A stretch of DNA of 64,000 nucleotides from Flavobacterium sp. H122 (GCF_004959765.1 NZ_SJZD01000011.1:32635-96634), one strand, 5' to 3'; numbered from the stretch's first letter, positions 27,121 to 36,657 are shown. Made by a program: numbers and translations. The notes: generated from the sequence alone by a model not told the origin.

Positions 27121-27132
27121 TGACATTTATCA
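27121..27132. promoter_or_regulatory. FNR/DNR-like box (porin)
   Basis: TGACATTTATCA, one base from TGATnnnnATCA, centred about 59 bp before the porin ATG. It is identical to the box at 49615-49626. Confidence 0.5.
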
Positions 27133-27200
27133 TATGATGCTTTTTTTTTGCATCAGACATAAAAATAGTTTAAGAAATTAAAAGCAGGATCATATGGTAG

Positions 27201-28049
27201 TTAATCGTCAGTACCTAATATTTCAGCAGCTTCCATTACAATCATTATGATGTTTTTGTCGTAGGAATGAACCAGTTGTTTGAGGATGTTTAATTTGTTT
27301 TTATCGATTAAAATAAAAATTATGTCCTTATGCTCAGTATTTGCTAAATCGTTCCCGGTTACAACTGTACCCTTTATATTTAGTTGTTGAAAAATAAGAT
27401 TGCTTAATTCTGTTAAATTTTTTGATGAAGATAAATGAACAATCTTTTTGTTTGGCGCACCTACCAGAATAGTATCGATAAGTTTTGAAGCTGTATATAT
27501 ACTAATCAGACTCCAAAGTGCAATTTCAAGGCTTTTAAAAATAATTCCAGCCATAATAATTACAAGGGCATCCAAAACTAAAATTATGGTACTGGTTTTA
27601 AAGCCTGTGCTGACAGCGATTATTTTTGCCAAAATTGTACCGCCTCCGGCTGAGGCCCCTCCTTTAAAAATCAACCCCAATCCTATGCCTATAGAAATTC
27701 CTCCATATAAAGTTGAGAGTAACAAATTATTGCTTAAGGCAGGAATCGGAATTATTTTAGTGAGAATTGCCACAAAAACCGAGATTAAAACGATACAAAA
27801 TGTGGTGTCGACAGCAAATTTTCTTCCTAAATATTTAACACCAAAAAATAATAACGGTATATTAATTAAAACAAGCAACAGATATATAGGCAGTTTAAGA
27901 AGATGATGCAGTACAATGGCCAAACCAGCCGTACCACCTGTTGCGATATGATTTGGCGATAAAAAAGCAACCACTCCAAACGCTAACAAAAAGCTTCCGG
28001 AAATTATTAAGCAATAGTTAAAAATTTCTATTTTTATTTTTGTAGTCAT
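27201..28049 (-). CDS. YitT family membrane protein
   Basis: 282-residue integral membrane protein: five or six hydrophobic segments in the first 200 residues, with the family's conserved SPNHIATGGTAGLAIVL and GLIFKGGASAGGGTILAKI. A soluble C-terminal DUF2179 domain of about 80 residues follows. The function of the family is not established. It is downstream of nrdG (about 90 bp apart) and upstream of the porin, all on the minus strand. Confidence 0.88.
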   Translation of the reverse strand: MTTKIKIEIFNYCLIISGSFLLAFGVVAFLSPNHIATGGTAGLAIVLHHLLKLPIYLLLVLINIPLLFFGVKYLGRKFAVDTTFCIVLISVFVAILTKIIPIPALSNNLLLSTLYGGISIGIGLGLIFKGGASAGGGTILAKIIAVSTGFKTSTIILVLDALVIIMAGIIFKSLEIALWSLISIYTASKLIDTILVGAPNKKIVHLSSSKNLTELSNLIFQQLNIKGTVVTGNDLANTEHKDIIFILIDKNKLNILKQLVHSYDKNIIMIVMEAAEILGTDD

Positions 28050-28137
28050 TAAGGGAATTTATTTTTCTTTCAAGATACAATTATATTTGAAACAAGATAA
28101 CAGATATTGTTCAGCTAAAATACCTTAAAAAATTATT

Positions 28138-28851
28138 TCATCGAAGCACTGCTTTTATTCTTTTGGTGCTTAAATTTTCAATTTCAGTAAGTTTTGTTGA
28201 ATAATTCAGATTACCAATTGTTGGAGTGTTATTGATAAAATTTTGGATATAATAATAACCAATGTATCCTTTTTGCTCTAAAAACAGAATCATTTTTTTT
28301 AAATCGGAAATGGAAATTAAATCGGAATGATAAGTAGTCCGTACTTCAAATTTTACTTTGTATTCAAGTAAAATATCCAATGTTTTTTGAAAAGAATCAA
28401 ATAAATCGGACTGTGTGATTTTTTTATAATTATCAGGCAGTGATTTAAAGTCCAATGCTATATAATCCACCAATTTCAATTTTATTATTTCAGCCAGCAA
28501 TGCTGAATTTGAGCCGTTGGTATCTATTTTGACAGCATAACCAAGCTGTTTCACCTCTTTTAAAAAGGGGATAAAATGTTTGTGGCTTGTGCATTCTCCG
28601 CCGCTTAAAATAACGCCGTCCAAAAGTGTCTGCCGTTTTTTTAGAAAAGACAGAGAATCTTCATACGAAAATTGCCCTTTACCGGATACAATTTCAGGAT
28701 TGTAACAATACAAACATTTCATATTACAGCCTGAAAACCAGAGGATGCAGGCTGTAATATGAGGGAAATCCAAAAGAGTAAAAGGGGTTATGCTGTAAAT
28801 AGGTTTAACAGCATGACTTTTCGTTAAAATGGATTCGTTGTTTGTGTTCAC
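28138..28851 (-). CDS. nrdG: Anaerobic ribonucleotide reductase activating protein (radical SAM)
   Basis: About 237-residue radical-SAM activase that installs the glycyl radical on NrdD using SAM and a [4Fe-4S] cluster. The cluster motif CNMKCLYC is in SGCNMKCLYCYNPEIV. A GGECTSH segment (SAM contact) and DTNG follow. No ATG precedes the domain. I favour GTG at 28851 (then NTNNESILTK), preceded by AAGAAAG; a TTG at 28878 is the alternative. The start lies inside the small glycyl-radical reading frame (28805-28969), so all three nrd frames overlap and are probably translated together. Confidence 0.88.
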   Translation of the reverse strand: MNTNNESILTKSHAVKPIYSITPFTLLDFPHITACILWFSGCNMKCLYCYNPEIVSGKGQFSYEDSLSFLKKRQTLLDGVILSGGECTSHKHFIPFLKEVKQLGYAVKIDTNGSNSALLAEIIKLKLVDYIALDFKSLPDNYKKITQSDLFDSFQKTLDILLEYKVKFEVRTTYHSDLISISDLKKMILFLEQKGYIGYYYIQNFINNTPTIGNLNYSTKLTEIENLSTKRIKAVLR

Positions 28852-28969
28852 CTTTCTTACCAATATTAAAACTTTCAACAGGTCTGTGATAGCCCATTAC
28901 TCTAGTGTACACCAGGCATTTAGTTCTTAAATGCTGGTGATTAATTAAAATTTGTCTGGTTTTGTTCAT
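28805..28969 (-). CDS. Stand-alone NrdD glycyl-radical C-terminal segment (54 aa)
   Basis: A 54-residue frame from ATG 28969 to TAA 28805 encodes LRTKCLVYTRVMGYHRPV and then ESFNIGKKGEHKQR. This is the conserved C-terminus of class III ribonucleotide reductase. RVMGY holds the glycine (residue 26 here) that carries the radical. The main nrdD frame stops at 28941 without this segment. The small frame is +1 to nrdD, overlaps its last 29 bases, and is closed by a TAA in that frame upstream, so it has its own start. It could be a separate subunit, comparable in idea to the YfiD/GrcA spare domain of pyruvate formate-lyase, or the product of +1 frameshifting. Confidence 0.75.
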   Translation of the reverse strand: MNKTRQILINHQHLRTKCLVYTRVMGYHRPVESFNIGKKGEHKQRIHFNEKSCC

Positions 28970-31064
28970 ATATCTGATTATTAAAGTTTTGTATGATTAA
29001 ATCATCACATTTTGGACAATATTCGTGTTCACCATTCAAATAGCCGTGTACCGGACAAACACTAAATACGGGTGTAACTGTTATATAAGGTAGTTTGAAA
29101 TTTGTCAGCACTTTTTTTACAAATTCTTTACATGCCTGGGGAGAACTTATTTTTTCGCTCATATACAAGTGTAGTACCGTACCTCCGGTGTATTGGCATT
29201 GTAAGTCATCCTGCATCAGTAAAGCTTCAAACGGGTCATTGGTATAATCCACAGGGATCTGCGAACTATTGGTATAATAAATGTTTTCGCATTCCCCGGC
29301 TTGAAGTATGTCTATAAATCGTTTTTTATCTTCTTTTGCAAAGCGATAAGTGGTTCCTTCAGCAGGAGTTGCCTCAAGATTGTATAAGTTACCCGTTTCT
29401 TCCTGAAATTCTTTCATTTTTTCTCTTATATGGCTTAAAATTTCCATTGAAAATTCATATCCATACATTGAAGTGATGTCTTCTTCGTTATTGGTGAAAT
29501 TTCGAATCATTTCGTTCATTCCGTTAACTCCAATTGTAGAAAAATGGTTTCTGAAATGCGGCAGATACCTTTTAGTATATGGGTAAAGTCCCCGGTCATA
29601 CATTTCCTGAATGAATTTTCTTTTTTTCTCTAAAGTTGATTTGGAAATAATGAGTAAATTGTCCAGTTGACGGTATAATTCGGTTTTGTTGTTTTTATAC
29701 AAATACCCCAGTCTGGCCATATTTATGGTAACCACGCCAATACTGCCGGTCATTTCGGCACTACCAAAAAGTCCGTTGCCTCTTTTAAGCAATTCTCTTA
29801 AATCGAGCTGCAGCCTGCAGCACATACTGCGTACGGCATTGGGTTTGTAGGCATTGGGATTTTCTACTTTATTACCCAATTCATCAACTAAGTACTGACT
29901 TCCGATAAAATTTTGGAAATAGGATGAACCTATTTTGGCCGTGTTTTCAAATAATATATCGGTATTTTCTCCATCCCAGTCAAAATCTTCCGTAATATTT
30001 ACGGTTGGAATAGGGAAGGTAAAAGGCTGTCCGTTGGCATCGCCTTCTGTCATTACCGTATAATAGGCTTTGTTAATCATATTCATTTCTTTCTGGAAAT
30101 GCCTGTACTGCAGCTCAGGTAATGTACTAACGCCTCTTTCCCTGGCTTTACCAAGTAAATCTGCATTTGAAACGGCAAACAGATGCTGGTTGTTTTTTGT
30201 TGGTATTTGATCTTTCAAATCTTCAGGGACAATCCAGTCTAAAGTGATATTGGTAAAAGGAGATTGGCCCCAGCGGGCAGGGACATTCAAATTGTATATG
30301 AAGCTTCTGATAGCTTTCAACACATCTTCATAGCTTAAGTTGTCTTTAAAAACATAAGGAGCGAGGTACGTATCAAATGAACTGAAAGCTTGTGCACCAG
30401 CCCATTCGCTTTGTAAAATACCTAAAAAATTTGCCATTTGTCCTAATGCTTCTCTGAAGTGAGACGGAGCTTTGCTTTCAACACGGCCTCTGACACCGTT
30501 GAATCCATCGTTTAAAAAGACTCTCAGACTCCATCCGGCACAATAGCCGGTAAGACAGTCTAAATCATGAATATGAATGTCTCCGTTTCTATGTGCAAAC
30601 CCTTCTTCTTTGGAGTATATTTTATCCAGCCAATAATTAGCAATTATTTTTCCGGCCACATTGTTTACCAGCCCGGCATTTGAATAAGACGTGTTGGCAT
30701 TAGCATTGATACGCCAATCGGTTTGTTGGATATATTCTTCAATGGTCTGAGAACTGTCTACATAAGTAGTGTCATCATTTAAATCCTGAATATGTTCTCT
30801 TTGCATTTTTCTTGTATGCCTGTACAGCATAAAAGAGCGCATAACTTCAAAATAGTCCTTTTTAAATAAGGTTTCTTCGATTAGGTCCTGGATTTCTTCT
30901 ACTGCCCAAACAGTTTTACCTTGTAATTTATCAATTACCGAAGTAAAAATATCTTCGTCGTAAGCAACATGAACACTGTCAAAGCTTTTTAAAATCGCAT
31001 CTTCGATTTTGAAAGCCTGAAAAGGTTTGTATTCTCCACTGCGTTTGATTACAAAAAAATCCAT
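28941..31064 (-). CDS. nrdD: Anaerobic ribonucleoside-triphosphate reductase, main chain without glycyl-radical end
   Basis: 707-residue class III ribonucleotide reductase, which makes dNTPs without oxygen. It has an N-terminal ATP-cone (VIKRSGEYKPFQAFKIEDAI, residues about 1-90), the large ten-strand barrel with NGDIHIHDLDCLTGYCAGW, and NVPARWGQSPFTN. The zinc-site cysteines are CPVHGYLNGEHEYCPKC. After CPKC the chain continues with about 20 unrelated residues and stops. The usual RVxGY glycyl-radical loop is absent here but present in the overlapping 54-codon frame. ric ends 5 bp upstream and nrdG follows. Confidence 0.9.
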   Translation of the reverse strand: MDFFVIKRSGEYKPFQAFKIEDAILKSFDSVHVAYDEDIFTSVIDKLQGKTVWAVEEIQDLIEETLFKKDYFEVMRSFMLYRHTRKMQREHIQDLNDDTTYVDSSQTIEEYIQQTDWRINANANTSYSNAGLVNNVAGKIIANYWLDKIYSKEEGFAHRNGDIHIHDLDCLTGYCAGWSLRVFLNDGFNGVRGRVESKAPSHFREALGQMANFLGILQSEWAGAQAFSSFDTYLAPYVFKDNLSYEDVLKAIRSFIYNLNVPARWGQSPFTNITLDWIVPEDLKDQIPTKNNQHLFAVSNADLLGKARERGVSTLPELQYRHFQKEMNMINKAYYTVMTEGDANGQPFTFPIPTVNITEDFDWDGENTDILFENTAKIGSSYFQNFIGSQYLVDELGNKVENPNAYKPNAVRSMCCRLQLDLRELLKRGNGLFGSAEMTGSIGVVTINMARLGYLYKNNKTELYRQLDNLLIISKSTLEKKRKFIQEMYDRGLYPYTKRYLPHFRNHFSTIGVNGMNEMIRNFTNNEEDITSMYGYEFSMEILSHIREKMKEFQEETGNLYNLEATPAEGTTYRFAKEDKKRFIDILQAGECENIYYTNSSQIPVDYTNDPFEALLMQDDLQCQYTGGTVLHLYMSEKISSPQACKEFVKKVLTNFKLPYITVTPVFSVCPVHGYLNGEHEYCPKCDDLIIQNFNNQIYEQNQTNFN

Positions 31065-31069
31065 ACAGT

Positions 31070-31795
31070 TTAGTTTAACAATTTGTTTTCTAAATTTTCA
31101 GCAGTAGGAAATAAGATGTTATTTTCAAGATGAATGTGCTTGTGCAGATCCTGCTCAAATTCATCTATCATGGCAAACGTTACTATGTAAGTATTACAGG
31201 CATCCTGCGGTGGTGTATAATCGTTAGAAAGTTCTTTGATTTTTCTAAATCTTTCACCTTCATTATTATGCTCATGTTTCATCATTTGAATAGGGTTCAG
31301 TACAGTTCCAAAAGGAGGATGGTTCAAACTGCTCTCATTATTTTGGGAAGCCACCATTTTTTTGATGAAAGGAAAAAGAATCAGCTCTTCTTTTTTCATA
31401 TGTTGTGTAAGTTCATCAGCCGATTCGAAAAACATTTTTTGAATTTCAAAAAGTTCCGGATGTCTTTCCCCATGAACTTTACACAGCTTATTTAAGAATT
31501 GGGCTATAACAAGTATTTTTTCCTCTACATATCTGTGATGTTTTTTTTCTATGTAATCAATTAATAAATCCAATGGCCAGGATTTGAAATCTATTATTTC
31601 TCCTTTATTTGAATTTGTAACTGTCCCGATTTCGTCAATCAATGCCTCTTTGTCCAATCCTTTAGCCTGGCATACTTCATCTATGGATTTATGTCCTTTA
31701 CAGCAAAAATCGATACCGTATTTTGAGAATATCGCTGCGCTTCTAAAATCATCTGCCACATATTCTCCTATTGTTTTTTCTTCCATTGTTTTCAT
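31070..31795 (-). CDS. ric: Iron-sulfur cluster repair diiron protein (Ric/YtfE/ScdA)
   Basis: 241-residue protein that restores Fe-S clusters damaged by NO or peroxide. The N-terminal DUF542 domain carries the Cys-Cys motif (FSKYGIDFCCKGHKS). The C-terminal hemerythrin-like domain supplies diiron ligands: HRYVEE, HGERHPEL, HMKKEELILFP, MKHEHNNEGERF and HKHIHLENNILFP. It is first in the minus-strand operon ric-nrdD-nrdG-yitT. An FNR-like box (31842-31853) lies about 50 bp upstream, and the divergent norC is 195 bp away. Use in NO defence fits the context. Confidence 0.93.
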   Translation of the reverse strand: MKTMEEKTIGEYVADDFRSAAIFSKYGIDFCCKGHKSIDEVCQAKGLDKEALIDEIGTVTNSNKGEIIDFKSWPLDLLIDYIEKKHHRYVEEKILVIAQFLNKLCKVHGERHPELFEIQKMFFESADELTQHMKKEELILFPFIKKMVASQNNESSLNHPPFGTVLNPIQMMKHEHNNEGERFRKIKELSNDYTPPQDACNTYIVTFAMIDEFEQDLHKHIHLENNILFPTAENLENKLLN

Positions 31796-31841
31796 GTTAT
31801 TTTTTTTATTCGAAATTACTCGAATAGGTAATCAGCACTTA

Positions 31842-31853
31842 TGATTTTAATCA
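31842..31853. promoter_or_regulatory. FNR/DNR-like box (ric side)
   Basis: TGATTTTAATCA, perfect TGATnnnnATCA palindrome extended to ATGATTTTAATCAT, centred about 52 bp upstream of the ric start. It is identical to the box at 40817-40828. Confidence 0.65.
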
Positions 31854-31885
31854 TAGACGCTTTTTTTTGCAAATAATTTGATATA

Positions 31886-31897
31886 TGATAAATATCA
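31886..31897. promoter_or_regulatory. FNR/DNR-like box (norC side)
   Basis: TGATAAATATCA, fitting TGATnnnnATCA and extended to ATGATAAATATCAT, centred about 100 bp before the norC ATG. Confidence 0.6.
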
Positions 31898-31940
31898 TAA
31901 ACAGTTAATGAAATGTTAATGAAATTTGTTTTCAGATAAA

Positions 31941-31958
31941 AAGGATAAAAATGTCCTT
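31941..31958. promoter_or_regulatory. 18-bp palindrome, candidate Rrf2/NsrR site (norC)
   Basis: AAGGATAAAAATGTCCTT, centred about 41 bp before the norC ATG. It matches the site before the porin at 14 of 18 positions and is downstream of the FNR-like box, a usual place for a repressor. Confidence 0.55.
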
Positions 31959-31990
31959 TTAAAAATTCACTAACCTTAAACAAGTAGATT

Positions 31991-32425
31991 ATGCTTTCAA
32001 AATCACAAGCAAGAGCATTTTTTCTCGGAGGAACGTTTGTCACATTTACGATTTTTATTGGATTAACCATTTATTCGTTCATGCCTCAAAACGATCAGTC
32101 TTTTGATGAGAAAATAGATGTCAGGATTGTTCGCGGAAAGGAAATATGGGAGTCTAATAATTGCATGGGCTGTCATACTATTTTAGGCGAAGGAGGATAT
32201 TACGCTCCAGAATTAACAAAAGTTGTTGACCGAAGAGGAGAAGCTTATATAAAAGCGGTCCTGATGTCTAAAGAACCATGGCAGCCCCGAGGCAGAAAAA
32301 TGGTAGCCTATGCCATGACGGAACAAGATGCAGAGGCAATGGTAGCCTATTTAAATTGGATTGGGAAAATCGATTTAAATGGTTTTGACAGAGTTGTTTC
32401 ACCATTAGCAAAAGATAAACAATAA
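31991..32425 (+). CDS. norC: Nitric oxide reductase subunit C
   Basis: 144-residue membrane-anchored c-type cytochrome that feeds electrons to NorB. There is one N-terminal membrane anchor (about residues 10-30). The haem site is C58-MG-C61-H62, followed by the NorC signature TILGEGGYYAPELTKVV and the Met-containing PRGRKMVAYAMT. It lies 11 bp before norB. Its promoter has an FNR-like box and the 18-bp palindrome. Confidence 0.94.
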   Translation: MLSKSQARAFFLGGTFVTFTIFIGLTIYSFMPQNDQSFDEKIDVRIVRGKEIWESNNCMGCHTILGEGGYYAPELTKVVDRRGEAYIKAVLMSKEPWQPRGRKMVAYAMTEQDAEAMVAYLNWIGKIDLNGFDRVVSPLAKDKQ

Positions 32426-32436
32426 AAATTACACTT

Positions 32437-33780
32437 ATGAAATACGAATCACAAAAAGTAGCCTATTGGTTTTTTGCCTTGTGTATGCTGCTCTTTTCAT
32501 TGCAAATAGTCTACGGATTTATAATGGGTTTTGATCGGATTGGTATACAAGGACTGCACGACATTATTCCATTCAATACTGCAAGAGCAGTGCACACTAA
32601 TTTATTGGTAGTGTGGCTGTTGACAGGTTTTATGGGAGCAGCTTATTATATTATTCCAGAAGAAGCGCAACGGGAAATAGTAAGTGTAAAACTAGCGTAT
32701 GTACAGTTAATATCGCTTGCTGTTGTTGGTGTGATAGCCATAATCGGTTTTCACTTAAACCATTGGGAAGGAAGAAAATTTCTTGAAATCCCAAGAGAAT
32801 TGGACTTTTTAGTAGTAGTAAACGTATTACTGTTTTTGGGACTGATATTGGTTACGTTATTTAAAAGTCCGCGAAGAACCACTACTGCCTTAGTGCTTTC
32901 AATGGGATTGTTGTTTGCTGCGCTTTTATATTTACCGGGAATGATTTGGTTTGATAGCCAGGTAACGGATTCCTTCTTTAGATGGTGGGTAGTTCACTTA
33001 TGGGTTGAAGGTGTTTGGGAATTAATTATGGGAGGTATTTTATCATTCCTGTTGATAAAACTAACCGGTGTAGACAGAGAGGTTATCGAAAAATGGCTGT
33101 ATGTTATTATAGGTTTGACCTTTTTATCAGGAGTTTTAGGTACCGGACACCACTATTATTTTATAGGTGTAAATAAAATTTGGTTGATTATAGGCGGTAT
33201 TTTCTCAGCTTTAGAACCGCTTGCTTTCTTAGCGATGGCTTTATTTGCAGTAAGGATGTATCGTAAGGGTGAAAAAAGCCATCCCAATAAAATAGCCCTG
33301 TTCTGGACTATCGGTTCAGCTATAGTTTCGTTCATCGGAGCAGGTTTATTAGGATTTGCACACACATTGCCGCAAACCAATTTATATACTCACGGAACGC
33401 TGGTAACAGCTATGCATGGTCATTATGCTTTTTGGGGTGCTTATGCTATGATTGTCTTAGCTATTATAAGTTATGCACTTCCTAACCTGACAGGAAGAAA
33501 ACGATATGACAGTAAACAAGGGCATGTGGCTTTCTGGCTGGCGAATATCGGAATTTTAGGTATGACAGTTGCTTTTGGTGTGGCAGGTGTTGTACAGGTA
33601 TATCTCGAGAGAAAATTAAAAATGGAATTTATGGAAGTACAAAATGAAATTAGCATTCACTTTTATGTATTGCTGATTTGTGCCACCATGTTTACAGTTG
33701 GTATCATACTCTATATTATTGATTTTATTAAGTATGGCAGACCAACAGTCGAAGCAATTAAAATTACCAATAACGATTAA
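32437..33780 (+). CDS. norB: Nitric oxide reductase subunit B
   Basis: 447-residue twelve-helix haem-copper-family enzyme reducing 2 NO to N2O. Expected ligands are all present: H53 and H329 for low-spin haem b, H327 for haem b3, and H187, H238 and H239 for FeB. The conserved glutamates E191 and E195 are in [10 protein letters not shown]. There is no quinol-oxidase-type N-terminal extension, so it is the cytochrome c-dependent (cNOR) type with NorC. nirK begins 10 bp downstream. Confidence 0.95.
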   Translation: MKYESQKVAYWFFALCMLLFSLQIVYGFIMGFDRIGIQGLHDIIPFNTARAVHTNLLVVWLLTGFMGAAYYIIPEEAQREIVSVKLAYVQLISLAVVGVIAIIGFHLNHWEGRKFLEIPRELDFLVVVNVLLFLGLILVTLFKSPRRTTTALVLSMGLLFAALLYLPGMIWFDSQVTDSFFRWWVVHLWVEGVWELIMGGILSFLLIKLTGVDREVIEKWLYVIIGLTFLSGVLGTGHHYYFIGVNKIWLIIGGIFSALEPLAFLAMALFAVRMYRKGEKSHPNKIALFWTIGSAIVSFIGAGLLGFAHTLPQTNLYTHGTLVTAMHGHYAFWGAYAMIVLAIISYALPNLTGRKRYDSKQGHVAFWLANIGILGMTVAFGVAGVVQVYLERKLKMEFMEVQNEISIHFYVLLICATMFTVGIILYIIDFIKYGRPTVEAIKITNND

Positions 33781-33790
33781 AACGTACAAA

Positions 33791-35224
33791 ATGTTAAGAA
33801 AATTAGCTTTAATCCTGATTGCAGGAAGTGCAATGATGATTAGTTGTAAAAAAGAAAACACAAAAACAGATCCAGCTTCAATTAGTGTAGAAGGAGATCC
33901 TGTTACAGCAGAATTGACAGCACCGCCGTTTGTTCCAAAACCCGTAGGCGACAGACCGGCAAAAAAACTGATTGTCAATATGGAAATTATTGAGAAAGAA
34001 GGTGAAATGGCTGATGGAGTAAAATATGTTTACTGGACTTTTGGTGGTTCAGTTCCGGGCAGTTTCATCAGAACCAGAGTTGGAGACGAAGTTGAATTCC
34101 ATCTTAAAAACCATCCCGATAACAAATTACCGCATAATATAGATTTGCATGCGGTTACTGGTCCAGGTGGCGGAGCTAAATCTTCATTTGTAGCGCCAGG
34201 TCACGAAGTAACCTTCTCATTTAAAGTATTAAACCAAGGTTTGTATGTTTACCATTGTGCGACTGCACCGGTAGGGATGCACATTGCAAATGGTATGTAC
34301 GGATTAATCCTGGTAGAACCTGAAGGAGGACTGCCTCCGGTAGATAAAGAATACTATGTAATGCAGGGTGATTTTTATACTAAAGAAGTCAACGGTGAAA
34401 AAGGATTGCAACCGTTTGATATGGCAAAAGCAGTAAAAGAAGAGCCTGATTATGTGGTGTTTAATGGTAAAACCGGAGCTTTGACCGGGGATGGTGCACT
34501 TACGGCAAAAGTAGGCGAGAGAGTACGTTTGTTCGTTGGGAATGGTGGCCCTAACTTAGTGTCTTCTTTCCATGTTATTGGAGAAATTTTTGATAATGTT
34601 CACGTAGAAGGCGGTGATTTGGTAAATCACGATATTCAAACCACCCTTGTTCCGGCCGGTGGTGCAGCCATCGTTGATTTTAAAGTGGATGTTCCAGGTA
34701 CTTTAATTTTAGTCGACCACTCTATTTTTAGAACTTTCAATAAAGGCAGCTTAGGGATGCTTAATGTTACCGGTGAGGATAATAAAAAAATATACTCAGG
34801 TACACAATCAGATCAGGTTTACCATCCTGAAGGAGGTACAATTCAATCTATGCCTGATGAAAACACGGCAAAACCGGCTAAAGCAGTCACGCTTACTGAA
34901 AGAATTGACGATGGTAAATCAATCTATGGTAAAACATGTTTTGCATGTCACCAGGCTAGTGGAGAAGGATTGCCCAATGCTTTCCCGCCGCTTGCAAAAT
35001 CAGATTTCTTAAATGCTGATATTAATAGAGCAATTGATATTGTGCTGAAAGGTAAAACGGGTGAGATTACTGTAAATGGCAAAAAATTCAATAGTGTCAT
35101 GACTGCCCAGACATTGACGAATGAGGAAGTGGCAAACGTACTGACTTATGTGTATAATTCATGGGGTAATAATAAAAAAGAAGTTACGGTTGCAATGGTT
35201 CAAGCTGTAAGAGGTAAAAAATAA
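33791..35224 (+). CDS. nirK: Copper nitrite reductase fused to a cytochrome c domain, lipoprotein
   Basis: 477-residue enzyme reducing nitrite to NO. The ATG at 33791 starts a lipoprotein signal with C19 in MMISCKKE. Two cupredoxin domains follow, with copper ligands in [30 protein letters not shown] and [10 protein letters not shown]-terminal class I cytochrome c domain has C383-FA-C386-H387 and a methionine in NSVMTAQTL, probably the electron entry point. A longer in-frame start exists at 33680, inside norB, but would bury the lipobox. It is the source of the NO consumed by norBC immediately upstream. Confidence 0.94.
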   Translation: MLRKLALILIAGSAMMISCKKENTKTDPASISVEGDPVTAELTAPPFVPKPVGDRPAKKLIVNMEIIEKEGEMADGVKYVYWTFGGSVPGSFIRTRVGDEVEFHLKNHPDNKLPHNIDLHAVTGPGGGAKSSFVAPGHEVTFSFKVLNQGLYVYHCATAPVGMHIANGMYGLILVEPEGGLPPVDKEYYVMQGDFYTKEVNGEKGLQPFDMAKAVKEEPDYVVFNGKTGALTGDGALTAKVGERVRLFVGNGGPNLVSSFHVIGEIFDNVHVEGGDLVNHDIQTTLVPAGGAAIVDFKVDVPGTLILVDHSIFRTFNKGSLGMLNVTGEDNKKIYSGTQSDQVYHPEGGTIQSMPDENTAKPAKAVTLTERIDDGKSIYGKTCFACHQASGEGLPNAFPPLAKSDFLNADINRAIDIVLKGKTGEITVNGKKFNSVMTAQTLTNEEVANVLTYVYNSWGNNKKEVTVAMVQAVRGKK

Positions 35225-35235
35225 TTTTTAGTGCA

Positions 35236-36072
35236 ATGAAGAATTTATATTTTTTAGTTTTTGCTTTTGTTTTGATTTCATGTCAGAAAAATGATGATTT
35301 CAAAAATGTAGAAAATATAAATAAACCATCAATTTCTACTCCGAAAGATACGTCTTTTGGGGTAGAAACCCCGATGGTGTTCATAAAAGGAGGAAGTTAT
35401 GTTCCTTTATATGGAAAACAAGGAAAACCGGTAACCGTTACCAATTTTTATATGGATGTTTATCCGGTAACAAACGAAAATTTTGCAGCATTTGTAAAAC
35501 AAAATAAACGCTGGCAGAAATCTGAGATTAAAAGAATTTTTGCAGATGAAAATTATTTGTATAGTTGGAAAAATAATGACGGGACATGTAATACAGAAGA
35601 AAATAACCATCCTGTGACCAACGTTTCCTGGTATGCGGCAAATGCTTACTGCGAATGTCAGGGTAAAAGACTGGCCACTGTGGATGAATGGGAATATGTG
35701 GCAATGGCAAATGAAAAAATGCCCGATGCCCGAAAAGAAAAAATATACAATCAATACATTTTGGATTGGTATGAAAAAACGAAAGCGTATGATAATGAGG
35801 TAGGAAAAACTTTTAAAAATTATTATGGGGTTTATGACATGCACGGACTTGTGTGGGAATGGACTTCCGATTTTAGTTCCATTCTCCTGACCGGAGAGTC
35901 AAGAAGTGATGTAACTACAGACAAAAATCTGTTTTGCGGCAGCGGCTCGCTTAATGCATCCGATTTGATGAACTATGCCGCTTTTATGCGCTATGCATTC
36001 CGGGGTAGCACAAAAGCAGATTATACCATTAGAAACCTAGGTTTTAGATGTGTTAAGGATACTTTAAAATAA
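35236..36072 (+). CDS. FGE/SUMF1-like (formylglycine-generating-enzyme fold) lipoprotein
   Basis: 278 residues with lipobox FVLISCQKN (C16). The rest is a sulfatase-modifying-factor/FGE fold: MVFIKGGSYVPL, TNFYMDVYPVTNENFAAFV, HPVTNVSWYAANAYCECQGKR (seen in parts), RLATVDEWEYVA, and the C-terminal FRGSTKADYTIRNLGFRC. No sulfatase gene is in view, so formylglycine formation is unlikely to be its job. Its place between nirK and sco suggests a role in nitrite reductase maturation or electron transfer, which is inference. Confidence 0.85.
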   Translation: MKNLYFLVFAFVLISCQKNDDFKNVENINKPSISTPKDTSFGVETPMVFIKGGSYVPLYGKQGKPVTVTNFYMDVYPVTNENFAAFVKQNKRWQKSEIKRIFADENYLYSWKNNDGTCNTEENNHPVTNVSWYAANAYCECQGKRLATVDEWEYVAMANEKMPDARKEKIYNQYILDWYEKTKAYDNEVGKTFKNYYGVYDMHGLVWEWTSDFSSILLTGESRSDVTTDKNLFCGSGSLNASDLMNYAAFMRYAFRGSTKADYTIRNLGFRCVKDTLK

Positions 36073-36083
36073 AATTGAAAATC

Positions 36084-36656
36084 ATGAAAAATATAATCTA
36101 CATACTTACACTATTTCTTTTTTTGGGTTGCCAAAAAAAGGAAACTGTAAAGCAGTCCATTTCAGAAGAATCTATCTTCAATTTAACCAGCGAATGGAAA
36201 ACACAAGACAATAAAACCATCCATTTAGAGGATTTGAAAGGAAAAGTAACCGTCATGGTAATGATTTATACCTCATGTAAAGCAGCTTGTCCCAGATTAG
36301 TTGCTGATATGCGTGATATCGAATCGAAAATGCCGGAAGATAAATTGTCAGACTTAAATTTTGTTCTGGTCAGCATAGACCCCGAAACGGATAATCCTGA
36401 AAGGCTGAAAAAATTTGCGAAGGAAAATTTTATGGATGCTCCGCATTGGACATTTCTTCAGGGAAATGTAAACACTGTACAAGAATTTGCTAATGTGCTG
36501 GCCGTGAAATATAAAAAGATATCGCCTTTGGATTTTTCCCATTCAAATATCATCAGTGTTTTTAATAAAAACGGGGAATTAGTCCATCAACAGGAAGGTT
36601 TAGGTGTTAACAACGAAAACACCGTGGCAAAAATCATAGAAACAGTATCACAATAA
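36084..36656 (+). CDS. SCO1/SenC family copper-chaperone lipoprotein
   Basis: 190-residue thioredoxin-fold protein of the SCO family, which delivers copper to or reduces cysteines of Cu sites. Lipobox FLFLGCQKK. The copper motif is CxxxC in TSCKAACPRLV, and the distal His is in LDFSHSN. I use the ATG at 36084; a TTG at 36075 adds three residues. Probable clients are NirK copper sites. A long hairpin begins 2 bases after the stop. Confidence 0.9.
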   Translation: MKNIIYILTLFLFLGCQKKETVKQSISEESIFNLTSEWKTQDNKTIHLEDLKGKVTVMVMIYTSCKAACPRLVADMRDIESKMPEDKLSDLNFVLVSIDPETDNPERLKKFAKENFMDAPHWTFLQGNVNTVQEFANVLAVKYKKISPLDFSHSNIISVFNKNGELVHQQEGLGVNNENTVAKIIETVSQ

Positions 36657-36657
36657 C

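Noticed and set aside
27136..27154. GATGC/GCATC hairpin with an A9/T9 loop between yitT and the porin gene, as a terminator
   Set aside because: The stem is only 5 bp and no T tract follows on the minus strand.
31808..31825. ATTCGA/TCGAAT inverted repeat near the ric start as an operator
   Set aside because: Six-base arms in AT-rich DNA seen only once in the window; not enough support beside the stronger FNR-like boxes.
33680..33790. Longer nirK start inside norB
   Set aside because: It would overlap norB by 100 bases and hide the lipoprotein signal that starts at 33791.
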